Positions 49,135-56,626 of a DNA stretch of 64,000 bases are shown in pieces. The translations under genes were made by a program, and so were the position numbers. Origin of the DNA: Thomasclavelia ramosa DSM 1402 (GTDB lineage: Bacteria; Bacillota_I; Bacilli_A; Erysipelotrichales; Coprobacillaceae). How positions within the stretch are numbered: position 1 is the first letter of the stretch; every line of letters begins with the position of its first letter. The stretch is taken from contig NZ_CP036346.1 in NCBI RefSeq assembly GCF_014131695.1, positions 1,922,001 to 1,986,000 on the forward strand, given 5' to 3'. The notes beneath the pieces are model-generated. The model was not told the origin of the DNA, searched no databases, and was given only the letters and a program-made list of their open reading frames with translations.

Positions 49135-49948
49135 TCACTATTATCTTATTTAAAATTTTTGTTTGATCAAATTTAGCTGAATCTAATTTTGATAATACAT
49201 CAACAACCTCATTATATTGATCTTGATTTAACGAAATAGGCTCATTAACCCGATCGATTTCATCATAATATTTTATTAACGCTGATTCAAGGTCTTCCTG
49301 ATTAATTAAACCATGTTTATAAGCACTGTTCAATGAAGCAGCAAGCGCAGCAACGTTTCGGGCATCAAAACTATCATAATTTATCCCATCATTAATAATA
49401 TTAGTAAAAACATCAAACCCGTCTGATAATGCTTTCATTTCTTCAGTAACTGAAGGTACAAGCTCTAAAATTTTGCTTGCTACAACTGTTTTCTCAACAT
49501 TCTCTTTTCCTCCTGGAATAATTGGTGTAATTACAAAAATTAAAGCTAAATAAATAATGATCGTTCCTTCAATTAAGCTAACTAACGCTCCTAAAAGATG
49601 ATCAAGATGCTCAAAAATACTAATTGTATAGATTATATTTTTTAATATTGGTTTAATAAATTTACCAATAATTAATAAAATAACTTTTAAAGCAATAAAT
49701 AAAATAATAAATATAATAAATCGATTTATTGTCTTACCAACAATTTCCCCAATCCCTTCAACTTTATATATTTGATATATTGCTGAAAGCGGTGAAGAAG
49801 CATATAGTGCTGCAAGCAACGATACTACTGTTGCCATCAAATCATATACTCGATATACAAAACCTTTAAAATAGCCAAAAATCAACATTAGCAATAGAAT
49901 AAAAACAATAACTGTGTCGATTGCCATGGAATTTAGTGCAAAATTCAT
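49127..49948 (-). CDS. cvpA: CvpA family membrane protein
   Basis: This 273-residue protein has four hydrophobic segments in the first 150 residues (TVIVFILLLMLIFGYFKGF is the family's first helix motif) and a soluble acidic C-terminal region. The family is linked to bacteriocin production in E. coli, with unclear role elsewhere. Position upstream of mutS2 and divergent from rnhC follows Bacillus yshB. Confidence 0.88.
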   Translation of the reverse strand: MNFALNSMAIDTVIVFILLLMLIFGYFKGFVYRVYDLMATVVSLLAALYASSPLSAIYQIYKVEGIGEIVGKTINRFIIFIILFIALKVILLIIGKFIKPILKNIIYTISIFEHLDHLLGALVSLIEGTIIIYLALIFVITPIIPGGKENVEKTVVASKILELVPSVTEEMKALSDGFDVFTNIINDGINYDSFDARNVAALAASLNSAYKHGLINQEDLESALIKYYDEIDRVNEPISLNQDQYNEVVDVLSKLDSAKFDQTKILNKIIVSE

Positions 49949-50055
49949 TAAAACACCTCAATTTCTTTTAATATACATTGTATCAAAACAAATTTGTACT
50001 GTCAAAAAGATTAGAAATATGATATACTAATTTAGTAGGACTAGGAGGACAAGTA

Positions 50056-50844
50056 ATGAACATGAATGTAGTTAGAAATAATAGTTCAAAAAGAATCAAC
50101 ATTATTAATATGCATGCTTACGATAAACTTGTAGCTTTTAGCGACTCTAGTATGGCCGACAGTAGCAGTGCCTTAAACGACGCTAGTAAATATACTAATA
50201 TTAGTCATATTGGATGTGACGAGACTGGATCTGGAGATTTCTTTGGACCATTATGCGTTGTTGCCTGTTATGTAGATGAGCGCGATTTTGACTGGTTAGT
50301 CAGTATCGGTGTTCGCGACCCTAAAGACATGGACAACAAAGAACTTGTTCGGGTTGCTAAAGAGATTAAAGATCGTCTTATATATAGCTTATTAATCCTT
50401 GATAACTCTCATTATAATGCAATGGCCAAAGCTGGAAATAACCTAGCTAATATTAAGGCAAAACTTTATAACCAAGCTGTTACTAATGTAATGCAAAAAG
50501 TAAGTATGCCAATTAAAAACAAACTAGTCAATCAGTTTGTTTCTCCCAAAACGTATTATAACTATTTAAAAAGTGAAGTGATCGTTGTTAAAGATCTAAC
50601 CTTTGTCCAAAAAGGCGAAGAAAAATATTTAGCAATTATATGTTCAATGATTTTATCAAAATATGCATATTTACAATATTTTAGTAACATGTCACGAAGT
50701 CTTAAAATGAAGTTACCGCGCGGGAATAGTAATAGCGTTGATGCCATTGCTATTGAAGTAGCTAACAAATATGGCGCTAAGATGCTTAATAAAGTTACCA
50801 AAACAAACATGACTAACTTTAAACGCATTAAAGATTTGATCTAG
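50056..50844 (+). CDS. rnhC: Ribonuclease HIII with reduced N-terminal domain
   Basis: This 262-residue RNase HIII has the catalytic start GCDETGSGDFFGPLC (about 53-67), DNSHYNAMAKAGNNLANIKA and MILSKYAYLQYF. It removes RNA from RNA-DNA hybrids. The N-terminal TBP-like substrate domain is about 50 residues instead of 80-90 and rich in Ser and Asn, so hybrid recognition may differ. The start follows TAGGAGGAC. Confidence 0.9.
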   Translation: MNMNVVRNNSSKRINIINMHAYDKLVAFSDSSMADSSSALNDASKYTNISHIGCDETGSGDFFGPLCVVACYVDERDFDWLVSIGVRDPKDMDNKELVRVAKEIKDRLIYSLLILDNSHYNAMAKAGNNLANIKAKLYNQAVTNVMQKVSMPIKNKLVNQFVSPKTYYNYLKSEVIVVKDLTFVQKGEEKYLAIICSMILSKYAYLQYFSNMSRSLKMKLPRGNSNSVDAIAIEVANKYGAKMLNKVTKTNMTNFKRIKDLI

Positions 50845-50867
50845 GATAACATGGTTATCCTTTTTTA
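50844..50867 (+). terminator. Terminator of rnhC
   Basis: A perfect GGATAAC-ATG-GTTATCC hairpin (50844-50860) is followed by six to seven T residues. Confidence 0.88.
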
Positions 50868-50894
50868 TTATTCATTTTTTTAAAATAAATATAC

Positions 50895-50921
50895 AAAAAG
50901 GTTGTCAAAACGACAACCTTA
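50895..50921 (-). terminator. Terminator of comEB
   Basis: AAGGTTGTC/GACAACCTT with a GTTTT-type loop, T run on the minus strand, at the comEB stop. Confidence 0.85.
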
Positions 50922-51383
50922 TTTAACTTCAATCACAAAAGGCTCAACTTTAGTATATTTTACACCTGCTGCATCTAACATCCTTTTAGCCGCACGATCG
51001 CTGTCAGTCCCTTTATATTTATCATCTTCATAAACAATTTCACTAATACCACTTTGAATAATCGCCTTTACACACTCGTGACAAGGAAATAATGAAACAT
51101 AAATACGACAACCTTTTAATTGTCCTGTACTATTTAAAATTGCATTTAATTCAGCATGAACGACATAAGGATATTTGGTCTCATACAAATCACCTTCACG
51201 CACTTCCCATGGAAATTCATTATCTTCACATCCCCATGGTAAACCATTATACCCCACCCCAACAATTTTATTTGCTTCATTTACAATACAAGCACCTACT
51301 TGGGTATTTGGATCCTTTGAACGAAAAGCTGATAATTTAGCAACTCCCATAAAATATTGGGTCCAATTAATTACTTTACTCAT
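50919..51383 (-). CDS. comEB: dCMP deaminase family protein (ComEB)
   Basis: This 154-residue zinc deaminase has HAELNAIL (zinc His and catalytic Glu) and PCHECVKAII (zinc cysteines). It converts dCMP to dUMP; the Bacillus comEB name reflects only its operon position there. Here it is away from comEA and comEC, and overlaps rluD by 8 bases. Confidence 0.95.
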   Translation of the reverse strand: MSKVINWTQYFMGVAKLSAFRSKDPNTQVGACIVNEANKIVGVGYNGLPWGCEDNEFPWEVREGDLYETKYPYVVHAELNAILNSTGQLKGCRIYVSLFPCHECVKAIIQSGISEIVYEDDKYKGTDSDRAAKRMLDAAGVKYTKVEPFVIEVK

Positions 51384-52296
51384 CTTTCAATTCCTCCTGT
51401 AACTCATCTAATTTAGCTTGGAAATAATCAGGTAATGGGCTTTCAAATTCCATATATTTTTGTGTGGTTGGATGAATAAAACCAAGTTTTTTTGCATGTA
51501 AAAACTGTCCGTGACTAAAATCATCCTTACGATACCCATATTTAGGATCTCCATAAACCGGATAGCCAATATAACTCATATGTACTCTAATTTGATGTGT
51601 CCTCCCTGTTTCTAATCGACACTCAATCAAACTCATAGCATTATAGCGCTTTAATACTGTAAAATTAGTAACTGCTTCTTTACTGTTTGTCCGTGTCACT
51701 GCCATACTTTGACGATCTTTAGGATTACGCCCAATTGGAGCATCGACTTTCCCATGTTCATGAGGAATAAGTCCATGCACTAATGCTACATATCGACGAA
51801 CAACAGTATGATCCTTTAATTGTTTTGATAGTAAACGATGTGCATTATCATTTTTAGCGACCATCAAGAGACCACTTGTTTCCTTATCAATTCGATGAAC
51901 GATTCCCGGCCGGTTAACACCATTGATTCCTGAAAGATCTTTACAATGAAATAATAATGCATTTACCAATGTTCCGTGCATTATTCCAGCCGATGGATGA
52001 ACGATCATTCCTGTTGGCTTATCAACTACAATTACATCCTCATCTTCATAAACAATTTTTAAAGAAATATCTTCCGGTTCGATATCCAAATCCACATTAT
52101 CTAAAATTGTGATTTCAATTTCATCATTTAATTTTGTTTTATAACTTGCTTTTTCCTTTTTTTGATTAACCAGCACTAATCCCTGATTGATCATATCTTG
52201 GATCTGCGTCCGTGATAACTCCTGTAACTGCATCGCAATAACTTTATCAAGCCGTAAATTATTATCCTCTTCAATTATTAAATTAATTTTTTCCAT
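51376..52296 (-). CDS. rluD: 23S rRNA pseudouridine synthase RluD
   Basis: This protein of 306 residues has an N-terminal S4 domain (LDKVIAMQLQELSRTQIQDMI) and the pseudouridine synthase core with catalytic Asp in GIVHRIDKETSGLLMVAK (HRIDKxTSG). It modifies uridines of 23S helix 69. ATG 52296 has a GAGGAGTAC site and lies inside the last codons of lspA. Confidence 0.95.
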   Translation of the reverse strand: MEKINLIIEEDNNLRLDKVIAMQLQELSRTQIQDMINQGLVLVNQKKEKASYKTKLNDEIEITILDNVDLDIEPEDISLKIVYEDEDVIVVDKPTGMIVHPSAGIMHGTLVNALLFHCKDLSGINGVNRPGIVHRIDKETSGLLMVAKNDNAHRLLSKQLKDHTVVRRYVALVHGLIPHEHGKVDAPIGRNPKDRQSMAVTRTNSKEAVTNFTVLKRYNAMSLIECRLETGRTHQIRVHMSYIGYPVYGDPKYGYRKDDFSHGQFLHAKKLGFIHPTTQKYMEFESPLPDYFQAKLDELQEELKDE

Positions 52297-52768
52297 GAAT
52301 GTACTCCTCAAAAACAATCTCAACAATTATCAATGCTACTCCAATCACAACTGCCATATCTGCAATATTAAAAATTGGGAAATTATAATTGAAAATAATT
52401 ACATCGATAAAATCTCGGACATATCCTAAAAAGATTCGATCAACTAAGTTTCCAATCATTCCTCCAAAAGTCAACACTAGACCAAAACGTGTCAACACTT
52501 CCTCACTTTTTGTCTTTCTAAAAAATACGATCATCACAACTGCTGCAATAATAGCAACAACAATAAATAACCCTAATTTACCAGCAAACATCCCCCAGGC
52601 AACTCCAGTGTTATGAGCATAGGTAAAATAAAAGAAATTATTTATGATTTCATGAGACTGTCCTAATAACATTGATGATGATACTAAATGTTTTGTAAAC
52701 AAGTCACCACCAACTACTAATATCAATGTAACTAAATATAATATTTTATTTTTTTTTGTTAAATTCAT
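52283..52768 (-). CDS. lspA: Lipoprotein signal peptidase II
   Basis: This 161-residue aspartyl membrane protease has four helices and catalytic motifs VDRIFLGYVRDFIDV and FNIADMAVVIG (the two Asp residues in NLVDR and NIAD), plus N-terminal DLFTKHL. It removes signal peptides from diacylated prolipoproteins. ATG 52768 is chosen; the upstream GTG at 52780 lies within the GGTGGGTGAT site. Confidence 0.97.
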   Translation of the reverse strand: MNLTKKNKILYLVTLILVVGGDLFTKHLVSSSMLLGQSHEIINNFFYFTYAHNTGVAWGMFAGKLGLFIVVAIIAAVVMIVFFRKTKSEEVLTRFGLVLTFGGMIGNLVDRIFLGYVRDFIDVIIFNYNFPIFNIADMAVVIGVALIIVEIVFEEYIHGKN

Positions 52769-52860
52769 TATTTTTATCACCCACCGACATTATACAATAA
52801 TCTAAAACTAACCACAAGAAAAAGCACCACTGCTCATTTAGTAAAAAATTAATAAACTTC

Positions 52861-53199
52861 TCAGCTTAAAATTACTGTTTCATTGATGATAGCAGTTTTA
52901 GCAATATTAACGACTTTGATTAAGTTTTTAAAACGTGTATTCCTGAAACTTAATAGGCCACTTACTACTCTTGATAATGATTAATGTGATTGGTGCCAAA
53001 GCTACTTGTAAATCTTCTTATATATATTTATCATTGACATTTCTTTTCATTATTAACATTTTAGTAATTTCTAAAGTTTGAATTATATTTTTAATAATGT
53101 TACTTGAGCTGTTTCAATTCTAAATTCAGGTTGCATCTTACTACAATTATCAATACTGGTTTCAATTACTTTTAGCACTTCAATGAAATAATTATTCAT
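52861..53199 (-). pseudogene. Decayed small two-repeat helical protein
   Basis: From an ATG at 53199, immediately after the VOC stop (TAGATG), the frame reads MNNYFIEVLKVIETSIDNCS, then KMQPEFRIETAQVTLLK before a frameshift. It continues as NIIQTLEITKMLIMKRNVND, has an in-frame TAA, continues as EDLQVALAPITLIIIKSSK, and after a second frameshift ends YTRFKNLIKVVNIAKTAII. The two parts repeat each other (TLLKNIIQTLEITKMLI and YTRFKNLIKVVNIAKTAII). At least two frameshifts and one stop show it is inactive. It fills the 430-base gap before lspA. Confidence 0.7.
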
Positions 53200-53568
53200 C
53201 TAGCTTTCTTTTACTATTTCTATTGGCGCAGTCAATTCAATATGATTACCTTCAGAATCAATTATTTCTACAACCCAATTAGTGCCTATTGGAGTTAATG
53301 GAAAACATAATTTATAAGAGCTGATTTTTGCTTTTAAAACTTCTTTATTAAGAAACTCAATACTAGGTAAACAATTACTGCCAAATATATGTTCTTCATT
53401 CATTTTTTTATAAGCAAATAAACCAAGACGGAAACCATTAATATCAAAAATACTATATATTTCATCTTTTTTTGTCACTCTTTGTTCAAAAAACTGTTCA
53501 TAAAAACTAACTGCCCTATCCATATCATTGACACATAAATACATTGATTCAATCCTACAATTCACCAT
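53200..53568 (-). CDS. VOC (glyoxalase/dioxygenase) superfamily protein
   Basis: This single VOC domain of 122 residues opens RIESMYLCVNDMDRAVSFYE and ends with IIDSEGNHIELTAP. Metal-ligand positions are only partly kept: the final EGNHIEL glutamate is present, but the first His is a Met or Tyr. So glyoxalase activity is not assured; binding or antibiotic sequestration is another possibility. A 26-bp perfect palindrome lies just before its ribosome-binding site. Confidence 0.82.
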   Translation of the reverse strand: MVNCRIESMYLCVNDMDRAVSFYEQFFEQRVTKKDEIYSIFDINGFRLGLFAYKKMNEEHIFGSNCLPSIEFLNKEVLKAKISSYKLCFPLTPIGTNWVVEIIDSEGNHIELTAPIEIVKES

Positions 53569-53583
53569 TTCATTTCTCCTCCC

Positions 53584-53609
53584 TTTAAAATAATGATCAT
53601 TATTTTAAA
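53584..53609. promoter_or_regulatory. 26-bp perfect palindrome in the VOC leader
   Basis: TTTAAAATAATGA is followed directly by its exact reverse complement (53584-53596, 53597-53609). It lies between the promoter and the GGAGG site of the VOC gene, so it is probably a repressor operator. The AT-rich core ATAATGATCATTAT resembles but does not match a Fur-type 7-1-7 box. Confidence 0.6.
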
Positions 53610-53632
53610 CTTTTACTGCTCCTAATCCCCTT

Positions 53633-53662
53633 GTTATATCACTCTAATTCTACCACTGTAAA
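53633..53662 (-). promoter_or_regulatory. Probable promoter of the VOC gene
   Basis: TTTACA (53662-53657), 18-base spacer, TATAAC (53638-53633) on the minus strand. Confidence 0.5.
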
Positions 53663-53680
53663 TACTAGATGTCACTTTAT

Positions 53681-53706
53681 AAAAAAAGAACAAATTAAAT
53701 TTGTCC
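53681..53706 (-). terminator. Terminator of the hemolysin-III family gene
   Basis: GGACAAA/TTTGTTC (53706-53700 with 53694-53688) around a 5-base loop, then seven T residues on the minus strand. Confidence 0.8.
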
Positions 53707-53707
53707 T

Positions 53708-54364
53708 TTACAATAAAATATAAATGATGACTGCCAAAAAATGAAAAGCAGAGCCAATCATTACAAATATATGGAACAATTCGTGAAAACCAAATGTTTT
53801 AAACCAATTTGGCTTCTTCACAATATAGACGATTGCCCCAATTGTATAACTAATGCCACCACAGGCAATTAATCCCAAGCAACCAAGCGGAACCTTACTA
53901 AATGCGGGTAAATCAAAAATCAGTGCCCATCCCATTAATAAATAAAAAATAGTAGAAATAAATCTCGGTGCATTCATCCAAAATAATTTAATGATAATAC
54001 CAACACAAGCAATTGCCCATATTACTGCCAAAAAATAAATACTATGCGGATACTCTAAATATGACAAACAAATAGGAGTATACGTACCAGCAATCAGTAC
54101 ATAAATCATCGAATGATCTAGTTTTCGTAAAATCAGCTTAATTTTATTATCTTCATTCGCGTTATAATAGTGATAAAGACAACTGGCACTATACAAGGCA
54201 ATTGACGATAGTCCAAAAACAATAATTCCAATTATAGTTAAGTGATCTGACCCTTCAATAATAGCAATAATCATCATCATAACTAGTGTTGCCAATGATA
54301 AAACAGCACCAATAAAATGCGTTTCACTACTAACTGGATCCATCGCTTTTTTAAAAAATCTCAT
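53708..54364 (-). CDS. Hemolysin III / PAQR-type membrane protein (YqfA-like)
   Basis: This 218-residue protein has seven hydrophobic segments and the family motifs SSETHFIGAVLSL, SASCLYHYYNANEDNK, LRKLDHSMIYVLIAGTYTP and FHELFHIFVMIGSAFHFLA. The conserved His, Asp and Ser residues form the presumed zinc site of hydrolase-like PAQR proteins. Despite the name, hemolysis is not established for most members. An inverted repeat overlaps its -35 box. Confidence 0.93.
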   Translation of the reverse strand: MRFFKKAMDPVSSETHFIGAVLSLATLVMMMIIAIIEGSDHLTIIGIIVFGLSSIALYSASCLYHYYNANEDNKIKLILRKLDHSMIYVLIAGTYTPICLSYLEYPHSIYFLAVIWAIACVGIIIKLFWMNAPRFISTIFYLLMGWALIFDLPAFSKVPLGCLGLIACGGISYTIGAIVYIVKKPNWFKTFGFHELFHIFVMIGSAFHFLAVIIYILL

Positions 54365-54424
54365 ATCTCAGCCTCCTTAAGTAGTTTTGATAACTATATT
54401 ATGTATTTATAATATCATTATTGT

Positions 54425-54445
54425 AAGATATGTCAACCATATCTT
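54425..54445. promoter_or_regulatory. Inverted repeat over the hemolysin-III gene promoter
   Basis: AAGATATG-TCAAC-CATATCTT is an 8-bp perfect inverted repeat. A TTGACA on the minus strand (54436-54431) lies inside it, with a TATTAT-like -10 box 16 bases further. It sits in the divergent gap before the DUF1836 gene. Confidence 0.55.
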
Positions 54446-54489
54446 GAAACATTAACTCAAATATTATAAAATATCCATGAGGTGATTTT

Positions 54490-55038
54490 ATGAATCAATT
54501 AGAATTATCAGAAATAATTGATAAAGTTGTAAATAAAAGCGATTTAACCACAAAAGATATTCCATCATTAGATCTATATATGGATCAGATTATGACTTTG
54601 TTTGATGACCATCTTCAAGACAATAAACGCTTTGTTGATGATAAATTACTTACCAAAACAATGATCAACAATTATTCTAAAGCCGGAGTAATTAAACCAG
54701 TAAAAGGAAAGAAATATACAAAAGAGCAAATCATTGGAATGCTTCTTGTTTATAACTTGAAAAACACGATTACTATTCAAGAGATAAAACAAGTTTTGGC
54801 TCCTGTTTATGCTAATGATGAATCGTTAGAAAATATTTATGATCAATTTATTGAAATAAAAAAGTTTCAAAGCGATCAATTAAAACCATTAGTATTGAAA
54901 ACAGTTGAAAATTTTAATTTAGATATTGATAATGATAACCAAAGGTTGATTAGCATCATGGCTTTATCATCATTGTCTAATCAATTAACAAATATCGTTC
55001 AAGGGATCATTGATAACTATTATATTGAAAGTGAGTAA
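54490..55038 (+). CDS. DUF1836 protein, likely DNA-binding regulator
   Basis: This 182-residue protein has a DUF1836 domain with an N-terminal helix-turn-helix of MerR-like type (LLTKTMINNYSKAGVIKPVKGKKYTKEQI split over residues 55-83). It is divergent from the hemolysin-III gene and upstream of metF. It may act on the inverted repeat in the shared gap, though this is inference. Starts after an AGGTGA site. Confidence 0.85.
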   Translation: MNQLELSEIIDKVVNKSDLTTKDIPSLDLYMDQIMTLFDDHLQDNKRFVDDKLLTKTMINNYSKAGVIKPVKGKKYTKEQIIGMLLVYNLKNTITIQEIKQVLAPVYANDESLENIYDQFIEIKKFQSDQLKPLVLKTVENFNLDIDNDNQRLISIMALSSLSNQLTNIVQGIIDNYYIESE

Positions 55039-55075
55039 CAAGGGGTTTTAGTTGACTAGACCTCTTGTTTTTCTT
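55038..55075 (+). terminator. Terminator of the DUF1836 gene, overlapping the metF promoter
   Basis: ACAAGGGGT pairs with ACCTCTTGT (with one G-T pair) around a loop containing TTGACT, then five T residues. The -35 box of the next promoter lies in the loop. Confidence 0.7.
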
Positions 55076-55080
55076 ATAAT
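55052..55080 (+). promoter_or_regulatory. Promoter of metF-metH operon
   Basis: TTGACT (55052-55057), 17-base spacer, TATAAT (55075-55080), 30 bases before metF. The short leader leaves no room for a SAM or B12 riboswitch. Confidence 0.8.
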
Positions 55081-55110
55081 TAACGTAATTTATTTAAGGA
55101 GAGACTACAC

Positions 55111-56001
55111 ATGAAAATTATTGATTTATTACACCGGCGACCAACTTTGTCGTTTGAAATCTTTCCCCCTAAAAATCACGATGGGGATATAAGCTCAATC
55201 TATCAAACAATTGATGAATTAGCAAAACTTAAACCTGACTTTATTTCAGTTACATATGGGGCTGGGGGGTCAACAACTGAAAACACGGTAGAAATTGCAT
55301 CTAAAATCAAAAACGAATATAGTATTGAAGCAGTTGCACATTTAAGTTGTATTGATGCGACACCAGAACAGTTAATTCGCGTTCTAGATTCATTAAAAGC
55401 TAACAATATTGAAAATGTCTTAGCTTTACGTGGAGATTATCCAAGAGGATACGATCCGATGAAGGCTCCGCACTATTATAAATATGCTAGTGAATTAAAT
55501 GATTTTATTAGTAAAAATTATCCTGATACTTTTTGTTTAAGTGGTGCATGTTATCCCGAGGTACACCAAGAAGCAGCGTCATTGGAAGAAGATTTAATCG
55601 CTTTAAAGAAAAAGGTTGATGCTGGAGCAGAATATTTAATTACACAAATTTTCTTTGATAACAACTATTATTATCGTTTGGTTAGAGAAGCTCGAATTAG
55701 AGGAATCAATGTTCCGATTATTGCAGGAATAATGCCTGCAACAAATTCAAAGTCGTTATTAAATATTGCTAAATTAAGTGGTTGTAATATTCCTTATAAT
55801 TTATCAGCCTCAATTGAGCGTTTCAAAAGCAATCCTCAAGCAATGAAAGAAGTTGGGATGAACTATGCGACAAATCAAATTATTGATTTGATCACTAATG
55901 GAGTAGATGGAATTCATCTTTATACAATGAATAAACCGGAGACTGTACATGAAATTTTAAAACGAACTAGTAATATTTTAGCTGAGTTTAAAAATGATTA
56001 A
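55111..56001 (+). CDS. metF: Methylenetetrahydrofolate reductase
   Basis: This 296-residue FAD enzyme reduces methylene-THF to methyl-THF for methionine synthase. Motifs: LSFEIFPPKN with the catalytic Glu, ISVTYGAGGS, ALRGDYP and the FFDNNYYYRL region. It is first in the metF, activation protein, metH operon and overlaps the next gene by 8 bases. Confidence 0.97.
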   Translation: MKIIDLLHRRPTLSFEIFPPKNHDGDISSIYQTIDELAKLKPDFISVTYGAGGSTTENTVEIASKIKNEYSIEAVAHLSCIDATPEQLIRVLDSLKANNIENVLALRGDYPRGYDPMKAPHYYKYASELNDFISKNYPDTFCLSGACYPEVHQEAASLEEDLIALKKKVDAGAEYLITQIFFDNNYYYRLVREARIRGINVPIIAGIMPATNSKSLLNIAKLSGCNIPYNLSASIERFKSNPQAMKEVGMNYATNQIIDLITNGVDGIHLYTMNKPETVHEILKRTSNILAEFKND

Positions 56002-56626
56002 AGAAAATGCTTTAAAATATTTGGGCTATTTAGATAATCAAGTAGATTCTAATACTGAAATTCTTTTAAATGAATGTCTTAAAGAATTAGAACAAGTAAC
56101 ACCCAAATTCATGTATCAAAGATACACCTTAACTCATCATCCCTTAACTATAAAAGAATTAAACTTAACGATTAACTATCCCGATTTAATTGATTTATTT
56201 GACAGTTGCGATAGAATCGTTATAATTGCCTGTACTTTGGGGTTACAGCTAGATCAACAGTTACGTTATTATTCAAAAATAAATTTAACGAAAATGACTG
56301 TGATGGATGCCTTAGCTAGTAGTTATATTGAAATTAAATGTGATGAATATGAAGCAAAGCAAAATTTTGGTAAACGGACCTTCCGTTTTTGTCCGGGATA
56401 TGGTAATGTTCCACTCGAATTAAACAAAAATCTTGCTAACGCATTAAATTGCAGCAAACATATTGGTTTGACTGTTCAAGAAAGTAATCTGCTGCTACCG
56501 CAAAAATCAATGATCGGACTAATTGGTCTTGGAGATGAAAAATTGACTAAACATTGCTTTTCATGTGTTAATAAAGAAAATTGTATGTATCGGAAAAGAG
56601 GACAAAGATGTTACAAGAAAGATTAA
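55994..56626 (+). CDS. Stand-alone methionine synthase activation-domain-like protein
   Basis: This 210-residue protein resembles the AdoMet-binding activation region normally at the C-terminus of MetH: DALASSYIEIKCDEYEAKQ, RFCPGYGNVPLELNKN, IGLTVQESNLLLPQKSMIGLIGL (split over 154-176). These RxxPGYxxxP and SxMxP-type motifs bind S-adenosylmethionine. A Cys-rich tail (HCFSCVNKENCMYRKR) could bind metal. It should reactivate oxidised cobalamin on the neighbouring MetH, which lacks this domain. Confidence 0.88.
   Translation: MIKENALKYLGYLDNQVDSNTEILLNECLKELEQVTPKFMYQRYTLTHHPLTIKELNLTINYPDLIDLFDSCDRIVIIACTLGLQLDQQLRYYSKINLTKMTVMDALASSYIEIKCDEYEAKQNFGKRTFRFCPGYGNVPLELNKNLANALNCSKHIGLTVQESNLLLPQKSMIGLIGLGDEKLTKHCFSCVNKENCMYRKRGQRCYKKD

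Noticed and set aside
53200-53568. Calling the VOC protein a lactoylglutathione lyase or bleomycin resistance protein
   Set aside because: Metal ligands are incomplete and the domain does not discriminate between VOC functions.
55039-55110. Possible SAM or B12 riboswitch before metF
   Set aside because: The gap is only 72 bases and is filled by a terminator and a promoter; no aptamer motif fits.
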